22,526 nt of DNA from CAZDAW01 sp964503685 (GTDB lineage: Bacteria; Chloroflexota; Anaerolineae; Anaerolineales; Anaerolineaceae). The notes beneath the pieces were generated by a model that was not told where the DNA came from, made no database searches, and saw nothing but the letters and a program-made list of their open reading frames with translations. Made by a program: the position numbers and the translations under genes. Below, piece by piece: positions 17,131-22,526 of this stretch (the stretch's first letter is position 1; each line of letters opens with the position of its first letter). The stretch spans positions 1-22,526 of the forward strand of contig CAZDAW010000050.1 of assembly GCA_964503685.1 (NCBI GenBank), in the 5' to 3' direction.

Positions 17131-17376
17131 TTAATTCGTAGCTAATAATAGGCGAGTAAAGTGAATTGAAAGAAGAATGATGACCAGTAAGAGAATGAGC
17201 AGGGCTGCTGATCGAAGTATTGAAGCAGCCAGAATTTTTCTGCCGTGCTTTTGATGTAGCTCGATTCCTGTTATAAGCTCATCTTGATTTTTGGACTCAT
17301 TTCCCTTGATTTGATACCACCATGATCGTTGACAATAGGTGAATTGTCCGATTTCAGAAGCGCGAATCGTTCTCAT
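17131..17376 (-). CDS. Cas4/RecB-like nuclease, N-terminal part with membrane segment
   Basis: 81 residues. ASEIGQFTYCQRSWWY is the characteristic opening of Cas4/RecB-type nucleases, with Cys15 in the position of the first iron-sulfur ligand. G-IELH (Gly37 to His41) matches the conserved early histidine motif. Residues 53-75 are strongly hydrophobic (a transmembrane helix), after which the frame stops. With the next ORF the total is 250 residues and forms one plausible protein: ligand, His motif, helical membrane hairpin, catalytic core, three cysteines. The two frames are related by a -1 shift. This may be a recent frameshift, an assembly error or a true two-subunit split. The start overlaps the translin-like gene by 23 bases. 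Confidence 0.75.
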   Translation of the reverse strand: MRTIRASEIGQFTYCQRSWWYQIKGNESKNQDELITGIELHQKHGRKILAASILRSAALLILLLVIILLSIHFTRLLLATN

Positions 17377-18019
17377 TGGTATCTTCTGAGGCAGGCAGTC
17401 GTTTTGTTAATTGTTCCAGCGCTCGTTCCAGGTGCTGTTCTCTTAAACTGATGGTAAGATCACCGCGAGTTCGTTCTACAATTCCCCGGATAATATCCGT
17501 CTGGCGGCGCAACCCATTGGTGATGGCGTCCGGATAGTCCATTGTAACCAGAACGTTATATATATCATCCATGCACCCTAATAAGCGTTCGGCTTCTTGC
17601 GAATAACCCTGTCTGAGAATATCAAGACAGCGCCTGCGCAATTCACCTGTGGCTTCGGCTAAACCATTCATGTAAGTTGCGTATTCGACGCGTAATTCTT
17701 CCGGCGTTGGCAGAGATTTCTCATTTACCAGAGCATTTGTGACATTAGCTTCAACAAACTCTTTGAGCGCATCCTGTGTGTATCCTGCGTAATAAATATC
17801 TGAAAATTGATCGAGGGTTTCGCGTAATTCTGAAACCAGATCTTTTGCCAGAGATAAATGGTTTTGTGCTATAACATGCTCGTCCCTGTGAATGGCGCGG
17901 ATGGCTAGAGCACAATTCCGAGTGAGCTGCCGCGCTTGAATAAGCGCGCGATCCCGCGCCGCAGTGCGCGCATCAAAGGCCTGGCGAATACGTTCAGCAA
18001 TTAATTCTAAATCATCCAT
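17354..18019 (-). CDS. Translin/TRAX-family protein
   Basis: 221 residues, almost entirely helical. The translin superfamily pattern is clear: a basic N-terminal helix with AIRAIHRDE, then YYAGYTQDALKEFVEANV, YMNGLAEATGELRRRCLDIL, and MDYPDAITNGLRRQTDIIRGIVERTRGDL. In eukaryotes translin and TRAX form the C3PO RNase, with TRAX giving the acidic active site. Aligned from memory with human TRAX (EYVEA and ADLTGE), the four catalytic acids correspond here to Glu87, Glu90, Glu122 and Glu126, so all four are acidic (one Asp to Glu). This suggests a nuclease-competent homo-oligomer rather than an inactive translin. It lies 5 bases after ssb and overlaps the nuclease ORF. Such bacterial genes may be mislabelled as dehalogenases. 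Confidence 0.85.
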   Translation of the reverse strand: MDDLELIAERIRQAFDARTAARDRALIQARQLTRNCALAIRAIHRDEHVIAQNHLSLAKDLVSELRETLDQFSDIYYAGYTQDALKEFVEANVTNALVNEKSLPTPEELRVEYATYMNGLAEATGELRRRCLDILRQGYSQEAERLLGCMDDIYNVLVTMDYPDAITNGLRRQTDIIRGIVERTRGDLTISLREQHLERALEQLTKRLPASEDTNENDSRF

Positions 18020-18024
18020 TTATG

Positions 18025-18444
18025 CTAAAAGGGAATTTCATCCTCGTTGATCATGTGGGGCGGTTCGTCCTGGGTAATACCTTCCCCACCTTCTTCACCT
18101 CGAGAAGCCAAGAATCTGATAGAAGCTGCTGTCACTTCAAAAGATGCTCCATGTCCACCATCTTTTTTATCCCAGATTCTTGGGCCTCCTGTGGCCGGGT
18201 CAGGTTGTAATCGGCCTTCAACCAAGACGGGTCTCCCCTTCTTTAGGTATTGATTACACGTTTCAGCCTGTTTGCCCCAAACAGTTACACGAAACCAGAT
18301 TGTTTCTTTGACTTGTTCTCCATTGTTGTTTGTGTATTTTCGGCTGCTGGCGACGGGAAAAGATGTTACAGCCTGGCCGGCGGGAGTATAACGCATTTCT
18401 GGATCTCTTCCTAAATTCCCAACAATGATGATCGTATGGAACAT
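18025..18444 (-). CDS. ssb: Single-stranded DNA-binding protein
   Basis: 139 residues. The OB fold spans about 1-108: MFHTIIIVGNLGRDPEMRY, then FPVASSRKY, ETIWFRVTVWGKQAE and KGRPVLVEGRLQ. A short Gly/Glu-rich linker follows and the acidic docking tail ends DEIPF, close to the canonical DDDIPF that recruits repair and replication proteins. It is shorter than E. coli SSB but normal for many phyla. GAGGAG (18451-18456) lies 6 bases before the ATG, and a good promoter is just upstream, so this is the head of the eight-ORF operon. Whether it is the only SSB of the cell cannot be told from this window; no rpsF or rpsR adjoins it. Confidence 0.95.
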   Translation of the reverse strand: MFHTIIIVGNLGRDPEMRYTPAGQAVTSFPVASSRKYTNNNGEQVKETIWFRVTVWGKQAETCNQYLKKGRPVLVEGRLQPDPATGGPRIWDKKDGGHGASFEVTAASIRFLASRGEEGGEGITQDEPPHMINEDEIPF

Positions 18445-18487
18445 GGTTTTCTCCTCATAATTAGTGGCTCTATACGCTATATTGATA

Positions 18488-18516
18488 ATTGTACTTGAAT
18501 GTTATGGAAATACCAA
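18488..18516 (-). promoter_or_regulatory. Promoter of ssb and the downstream operon
   Basis: On the minus strand TTGGTA (18511-18516; four of six) and TACAAT (18488-18493; five of six) are separated by 17 bases. It lies directly after the degV-family stop and gives a leader of roughly 38 bases containing the Shine-Dalgarno of ssb. Confidence 0.55.
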
Positions 18517-18520
18517 AATA

Positions 18521-19378
18521 TTATTCTGTGTATCCGCAAAGTGCAAGCGCTCGAGGGCCTGTATTAATTCCCAGCACCGGTCCGGTGATGTTAATCAAAA
18601 TCTCTAAAGGCGAGAATTCCCGTTTGATACGTTCGGCCAATTCTTCTGCTTCTTCGCGAACATTTCCATGGAGTATAGCGATTCTGAAAGGATTGCGGGT
18701 GTCCAGTTTTTCAAAGAACTTCCGATAGAACATATCAATCAATTGTGTATGCGTTCTGGCTACGCCAACTGCTTCAACCCGTCCTGTTTCGTGATTAATT
18801 GATACCAGGGGCTTAATGTGTAACATGGTGCCGATCAATCTGGCGGCGTCACCTATCCTGCCCCCTTTACGGAGAAATTCGATCGTATCCATACAAACAA
18901 ATTGCACAAGGGTTTTTCGAACCTGATCGGCTTTAGCGATCATTGCCTGGGCGGCGCCTCCGGCTTCACGGACACGCGCCGCAGCCAGTACCTGCCAACC
19001 CAGACTCATCGTTGGTCCCTTCGAGTCTATTGCATGAACAGGAATATTAACCATTTTTGCTGCATTTCGCGCTGATTGTATAGCGCCGCTCATTGCTCCG
19101 CTTACGGTAAAAACTACAATCTCTTCTGCGCCTTGTTGATGAACTTTTTCGTATGCTGCAGCAAAGTCCTCTGCAGTAGCCTGTGCCGATGTGGGAATTT
19201 GCGATTCGGTCTCCAGACGTTTGTAAAAATCTTCCGGCTGCAAATCAACCCGATCACGATATTCTTCGTTTCCCCAGATAATAATATGAGGGATTATGTT
19301 GATTTCATAACGCTCAATCAAGTTTTGTGGAATATCACACGTGCTATCAGTAAGTAATGCGATTTTATGTGGAGACAT
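18521..19378 (-). CDS. DegV family fatty-acid-binding protein
   Basis: 285 residues with the DegV architecture: the N-terminal domain opens KIALLTDSTCDIP (Asp11, Ser12, Thr13), followed by PTSAQATAEDF, the conserved TSQP-like loop, then FTVSGAMSGAIQSA and IDSKGPTMSLG. The C-terminal domain carries FLRKGGRIG and IKPLVSINHETGRVEAVG. DegV/FakB proteins hold a fatty acid, and some deliver it to the FakA kinase; no fakA is present here, so the role in this organism is open. GAGGA (19391-19395) is 12 bases from the ATG, a long spacing. It lies between the amylase gene and ssb with separate promoters likely on each side. Confidence 0.93.
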   Translation of the reverse strand: MSPHKIALLTDSTCDIPQNLIERYEINIIPHIIIWGNEEYRDRVDLQPEDFYKRLETESQIPTSAQATAEDFAAAYEKVHQQGAEEIVVFTVSGAMSGAIQSARNAAKMVNIPVHAIDSKGPTMSLGWQVLAAARVREAGGAAQAMIAKADQVRKTLVQFVCMDTIEFLRKGGRIGDAARLIGTMLHIKPLVSINHETGRVEAVGVARTHTQLIDMFYRKFFEKLDTRNPFRIAILHGNVREEAEELAERIKREFSPLEILINITGPVLGINTGPRALALCGYTE

Positions 19379-19422
19379 GGCCAGTATAAATCCTCAGATG
19401 ATTAATCTTTTAATCCAGAACA

Positions 19423-19428
19423 ATTATA
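19423..19428 (-). promoter_or_regulatory. Possible -10 element for the DegV gene
   Basis: A perfect TATAAT on the minus strand, about 44 bases before the ATG. The -35 region is poor. It sits inside an inverted pair ATCCAG (19412-19417) and CTGGAT (19438-19443), spaced by 20 bases. The 133-base gap between the DegV and amylase genes otherwise shows no clear terminator. Confidence 0.35.
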
Positions 19429-19511
19429 AATCTTATGCCTGGATTTTGTAGTGTATTTCATCTGTTATATTCAGAAAGAATCGCTCTGATCTTGAAGTGA
19501 TAGCATGCGTT

Positions 19512-20876
19512 TTATTGAGAATTTACTTTCATTATCCTTGCCCAGCAAGGATTTAGCTCTATAGTGAAATGGTCGCCCTGGCGATAAAAACGATTTTGTG
19601 GGTTAAGTAAATCGTCGAGGTAATTCGCATGGGGCATGGGGAGCTTGAAGTTAATCGTGATTGGTTTCTCGGATGCATTGACAGCAACGATTATCTGTTC
19701 GGTTTCGGTTTCCCTTATGAAAGCGAATTGTTGATGATTAACATATAACTGTTGATAGTTTCCTTTTTGGAGAGCCGGTGAACCGTGGCGAATTTTAGCA
19801 AGGCGCCGGATTGTGTTTACCAGATTCGGATGAGGAGCTGTTGAGGTAATATCGGTCAGGTTTATTTTTGGGCGAAGTGAGTGATCATTACCGTTCTCCT
19901 TCTTGCCGGTGATTCCCCATTCGCTGCCATAATACATTGAGGGGATGCCTGGCATTGTGAAAAGAAGAACATACAGGGTATACAGATGAGATGGATTTGT
20001 CAGGTTACTGGCCACTCGATTAACATCATGATTATCTGCAAACGAATATAAGAGTAAATTTTTATAAATACCTTCTGCGCCAAATTGTCTGTTAAGTGAA
20101 TATGCAATTTCAAAATAATTTTGATCAACATGACTTGAATACAACCCTTTGTAACATTCATAATTCGTGACCGAATCTAACATTTCGGAATTAACCCATT
20201 TCCGATAGTCTCCATGAATGACTTCACCCATCAACCAAAAATCGGGGCGAAGTTTCCGGCAAAATGCAGCCAGCTCCTGCATGAAATTAAAATCCAGGCA
20301 ATCGGCAGTATCTAGGCGTAATCCATCAATATTGAATTCGCGTATCCACATTTCGACCGCGCCAAACAGCATGCTCTTAACTTGTGGATTCTTTAAATTC
20401 AATTTGACCAGGTTGTAGTGACCATTCCAACCTTCATAGTTGAAAGGGTCGTTGTATGGACTGTATTGATCAAAGCGCAGGTTGCTAAACCAGTCCTGAT
20501 ACGAAGAAGATTTTTGGTTCGCCCTTAAATCTCTGAAGGCCCAAAAATCCCTTCCAACATGATTGAATACACCATCCAAAATCAGGCGTATCCCATGCTG
20601 GTGCAAATCTGCGCTGAGTTGAGCCAGGGTTTCATTTGTCCCAAGTCGGCGATCTATATGGTAATAGTCAACTGTATCATACCCATGAGAAGTGGACTCG
20701 AAAACTGGTCCCATATAAAGCGCATTAACCCCCAGTGAAGTTAAATGATCTATCCAAGGGGTGAGTTGTTGCAGGCGGGGATTCGCGGGAGATGTATAGT
20801 CGTTATAGGTTGGCGCACCGCAAAGTCCCAGGGGATAAACATGATAAAAGATGGTGTTGTAAGTCCAGTGTTTCAT
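19512..20876 (-). CDS. GH13 alpha-amylase family glycoside hydrolase
   Basis: 454 residues with no signal peptide, so it is probably cytoplasmic and acts on imported or stored alpha-glucans or maltodextrins. The GH13 barrel has region I DGVFNH (101-106), region II GLRLDTAD with nucleophile Asp189, region III GEV with acid/base Glu218, and region IV FADNHD with Asp284. Residues about 375-454 form the C-terminal beta domain. The short N-terminus without an extra domain argues against neopullulanase-type dimers; the exact substrate cannot be read from the sequence. AAAGGA (20882-20887) lies 5 bases before the ATG. It is 53 bases downstream of the tetR gene, and its promoter carries a near-copy of the tetR operator, so repression by that TetR is likely. 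Confidence 0.93.
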   Translation of the reverse strand: MKHWTYNTIFYHVYPLGLCGAPTYNDYTSPANPRLQQLTPWIDHLTSLGVNALYMGPVFESTSHGYDTVDYYHIDRRLGTNETLAQLSADLHQHGIRLILDGVFNHVGRDFWAFRDLRANQKSSSYQDWFSNLRFDQYSPYNDPFNYEGWNGHYNLVKLNLKNPQVKSMLFGAVEMWIREFNIDGLRLDTADCLDFNFMQELAAFCRKLRPDFWLMGEVIHGDYRKWVNSEMLDSVTNYECYKGLYSSHVDQNYFEIAYSLNRQFGAEGIYKNLLLYSFADNHDVNRVASNLTNPSHLYTLYVLLFTMPGIPSMYYGSEWGITGKKENGNDHSLRPKINLTDITSTAPHPNLVNTIRRLAKIRHGSPALQKGNYQQLYVNHQQFAFIRETETEQIIVAVNASEKPITINFKLPMPHANYLDDLLNPQNRFYRQGDHFTIELNPCWARIMKVNSQ

Positions 20877-20897
20877 TCTTTTCCTTTGATTGTTTAC

Positions 20898-20911
20898 ATA
20901 CCGGTAGGTAT
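20898..20911. promoter_or_regulatory. TetR operator in front of the amylase gene
   Basis: ATACC-GGTA-GGTAT: five-base inverted arms. Its core TACCGGTAGGTA (20899-20910) matches the palindrome in the tetR promoter at 10 of 12 positions. It overlaps the downstream edge of the putative -10 and the expected start site of the amylase gene. Confidence 0.65.
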
Positions 20912-20938
20912 ATAAGGATAATAAAAAAATTATGACAA
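20909..20938 (-). promoter_or_regulatory. Amylase gene promoter
   Basis: On the minus strand TTGTCA (20933-20938; five of six) is followed after 18 bases by TATATA (20909-20914; four of six). The -35 overlaps the last codons of tetR. The predicted leader is about 26 bases and includes the Shine-Dalgarno. Confidence 0.45.
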
Positions 20939-21496
20939 AATACCATGCATAAATTGATGGACAGAACGATAGGTCAGGGCATCGTCTAACTCAGTATACC
21001 CGTTAAGATACATGCCAATATAGGTGTTAATCATGCCGAGAAAGGTGGTCGCGTAGCTTTGGTGGCGCCCACGCATATTTCCATGTTCTTTTGTCGCCAA
21101 AATGAATAGTGATTCTAAAGATTTATATTGCTCTATACTATAATGTAGGATAGCTTGATTTGGCTCACTATCTGGCGGTGCAAAATACATGCTGAGTTGC
21201 ATACGATAAAAACGAGGGTGATTTTTTGCAAACTCGAAATACATCTGAACAATTTTTTGTAGCGTTTGTGTTAAATCGCCCTGATAGGCTGCTGCTTTGT
21301 GAAGACTATCTAGTAAAATTACAAAATTATTCTCAAGTAATGCATCGAGTAAGCCACGCTTGTTGGAGAAGTAGTGATAAAGCGTTGGCTTTGTGACTTC
21401 GGCAGTTTCAGCAATTTCTTGAACGCCAACGGCATCGTAACCACGCGCCGAGAATAAAGTGAGCGCACAGTCTAATAACTTTGAGCGATTATCCAC
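20930..21496 (-). CDS. TetR/AcrR family transcriptional repressor
   Basis: 188 residues. The N-terminal helix-turn-helix (about 26-45, VQEIAETAEVTKPTLYHYF) is typical of TetR proteins: recognition helix TKPTLYHYF followed by SNKRGLLDALL. The remaining helical domain would bind an unknown ligand and dimerise. The start is GTG at 21496. A perfect-consensus promoter ends 6 bases upstream, so the mRNA should be leaderless, and no in-frame upstream start is available. A palindromic site inside that promoter and a near-identical one before the downstream amylase gene indicate autorepression plus control of the amylase. TetR control of an amylase is unusual, since LacI-type regulators are more common for such genes. 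Confidence 0.92.
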   Translation of the reverse strand: MDNRSKLLDCALTLFSARGYDAVGVQEIAETAEVTKPTLYHYFSNKRGLLDALLENNFVILLDSLHKAAAYQGDLTQTLQKIVQMYFEFAKNHPRFYRMQLSMYFAPPDSEPNQAILHYSIEQYKSLESLFILATKEHGNMRGRHQSYATTFLGMINTYIGMYLNGYTELDDALTYRSVHQFMHGILS

Positions 21497-21502
21497 ACAC
21501 GA

Positions 21503-21530
21503 ATTATACCGATCGGTACCCTTTTGTCAA
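21503..21530 (-). promoter_or_regulatory. tetR promoter with perfect -35 and -10
   Basis: On the minus strand TTGACA (21525-21530) and TATAAT (21503-21508), both perfect hexamers, are 16 bases apart. The predicted start site falls on or next to the GTG codon at 21496. Confidence 0.85.
21507..21518. promoter_or_regulatory. TetR operator inside the tetR promoter
   Basis: TACCGATCGGTA is a perfect 12-base palindrome. It lies in the -35/-10 spacer and overlaps the first two bases of the -10, the classic position for a repressor that blocks polymerase. Confidence 0.75.
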
Positions 21531-21556
21531 GAGTTTCATGATATCCAGTAATGGCA

Positions 21557-22526
21557 TTATTCGATTCTGCGAATGGTTATCAGGGCAATATCATCTTGGC
21601 TAGGAGCGTAGCCAACAAATCGTTTGACTTCCTCGATTACAGCCGCTTGTATTTCGTTTGCTGTACAGCCAGATTTTGATAAAATTGTATCCAGCAGACG
21701 TTCCTCCCCAAAAAATTCCCCCTGAAAATTTTGAGCCTCAGTAATACCATCTGTATATAAAACCAGAATATCCCCAGGCATTAATTTGATAACTTTTTGT
21801 CTCCATTGCGCCTGTTCAGAAACTCCTAAAGCCATCCCTGTTGTTCGAAGATAATCAATAGACTCTTTTCCTCGTTGAGTATTGATCAAAAAAGCCGGTG
21901 GATGTCCAGCGTTTGCATATATAAATCGCCCTGCGCGTGGTTCCAGGATACCAAAGAACGCTGTAACGAACATACTTCCATGTGTATCAGAAAGGATTCT
22001 CTCGCTGACTGCATTTAATACCAGCGCTGGTAGTGTAGGAAATCTTGAGGCAAATGTCCGAATCAATGTGCTTGCCAGCGCCATGACAAGCGCCGCCCCC
22101 ATCCCTTTATCGGCGACATCTGCTACAACGATAGCCCATTTTTGATCGGTCACTGGAATGAAATCATAAAAGTCGCCGGATGTTTCTCGCGCCGGCTCAA
22201 GTGTCACACAAATATCCCAGCCAGGAATATTGGGGACTTTTTCTGGTAAGATATCCGCCTGAATTTTTCCGGCCATTGATAATTCGCGAGCTATGATTTC
22301 TTGTTTGGGGTATGGAGAATTTTTTTGCACCGATAGCAATGTTTCATCAGTCTTGGTTTCCGTCGCTTTACTTGCTTGTAAAAGCAGTTCTGTTATTTTA
22401 TTCTGCTCTGACTTTCTGCTTTCTGACGAGCTTTGCTGGAGTTGCTTGAATATTGATTTGAATTCCTGCTCGGATATATCCTTTGGCAAACAATAAAAAT
22501 GTGGTTTGGTATCGATTTCATCTTGG
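21557..22526 (-). CDS. SpoIIE/RsbU-type PP2C serine phosphatase (N-terminus outside the window)
   Basis: The frame is open to the right edge. A TTG at 22489 could start a 310-residue form, but upstream codons (DEIDTKPHFYC) continue without a stop and no Shine-Dalgarno precedes the TTG, so the gene is probably cut. Visible here are a polar Glu/Lys/Ser-rich linker, the coiled lead-in IARELSMAGKIQADILP, then the phosphatase domain: metal ligands in SGDFYDF and VVADVADKGMGAAL, YANAGHPPAF, LYTDGITEAQN and SQDDIALI. Family members dephosphorylate anti-sigma-factor antagonists in partner-switching pathways, often with GAF, PAS or response-regulator domains in front; the missing part may hold one. 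The partner is not in view. Confidence 0.9.
   Translation of the reverse strand, partial: QDEIDTKPHFYCLPKDISEQEFKSIFKQLQQSSSESRKSEQNKITELLLQASKATETKTDETLLSVQKNSPYPKQEIIARELSMAGKIQADILPEKVPNIPGWDICVTLEPARETSGDFYDFIPVTDQKWAIVVADVADKGMGAALVMALASTLIRTFASRFPTLPALVLNAVSERILSDTHGSMFVTAFFGILEPRAGRFIYANAGHPPAFLINTQRGKESIDYLRTTGMALGVSEQAQWRQKVIKLMPGDILVLYTDGITEAQNFQGEFFGEERLLDTILSKSGCTANEIQAAVIEEVKRFVGYAPSQDDIALITIRRIE

Noticed and set aside
17126..17160. Programmed -1 frameshift joining the two nuclease ORFs
   Set aside because: The frames do differ by -1, but I find no X-XXY-YYZ slippery heptamer in the first ORF's frame before its stop, and no clear downstream hairpin or pseudoknot.
16619..17376. 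Evidence for a CRISPR-Cas locus from the Cas4-like nuclease
   Set aside because: No repeat-spacer array and no cas1, cas2 or effector gene is in the window; membrane helices also set this protein apart from CRISPR Cas4.
19383..19388. TATACT as a leaderless -10 for the DegV gene
   Set aside because: It is only 4 bases from the ATG and lacks a -35; the perfect TATAAT further upstream with a following Shine-Dalgarno is more plausible.
19431..19511. Terminator after the amylase gene
   Set aside because: Only 5-6 base-pair inverted repeats without a T-run are present; none is convincing.

Overview
The window reads as chromosomal DNA of a bacterium in the Chloroflexota, most likely class Anaerolineae. 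This is inferred from gene content, not from a marker gene: a bacterial translin homologue beside a membrane-anchored Cas4-like nuclease, a SARP/BTAD regulator with an ATPase domain, a zinc-finger membrane protein next to NAD kinase and recN, and lipoproteins with long acidic linkers. By eye the GC content is moderate (low to mid forties). Nearly every gene lies on the minus strand; only mutS2 and a gene tail at the left edge are on plus. I see no tRNA, rRNA, CRISPR array, insertion sequence or phage gene, and no gene-free stretch longer than about 230 bases.

Layout from the left. At 3-143 is the end of a plus-strand gene, overlapping the end of sbcC tail to tail. From 5246 down to 135 runs an operon: a membrane-anchored C39-like peptidase with repeats, then sbcD and sbcC. 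dnaK (7231-5333) stands alone between two intrinsic terminators, preceded by a lipoprotein gene (8331-7399). mutS2 is divergent (8565-10955). Converging on it from the right is a tightly packed run of eight ORFs, 18444 down to 11107: ssb, translin/TRAX-like, a Cas4-like nuclease split into two ORFs, nadK, a zinc-finger membrane protein, recN, and a SARP-type regulator, closed by a terminator at 10962-11005. To the right are a DegV protein, a GH13 amylase-family enzyme, a TetR repressor and the C-terminal part of a SpoIIE-type phosphatase.

How the genes fit together. The theme is nucleic-acid maintenance: SbcCD (hairpin and double-strand-end nuclease), MutS2 (branched-DNA or stalled-ribosome factor), RecN (double-strand break repair), SSB, a Cas4-like nuclease and a translin-family protein. 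The ssb-translin-Cas4-like-nadK-zinc-finger-recN-SARP run is the strongest candidate for an undescribed functional unit. The translin homologue keeps an acidic residue at each of the four positions I recall as the TRAX active site. The nuclease's predicted iron-sulfur ligands are divided over two adjacent reading frames. A second well-supported unit is regulatory: the tetR promoter has perfect -35 and -10 hexamers with a palindrome between them, and a near-copy of that palindrome lies over the promoter of the downstream amylase gene. Several genes (tetR, the C39 gene, nadK, mutS2) lack a Shine-Dalgarno sequence and have a -10-like box 6-10 bases before the start codon, which suggests leaderless transcription.
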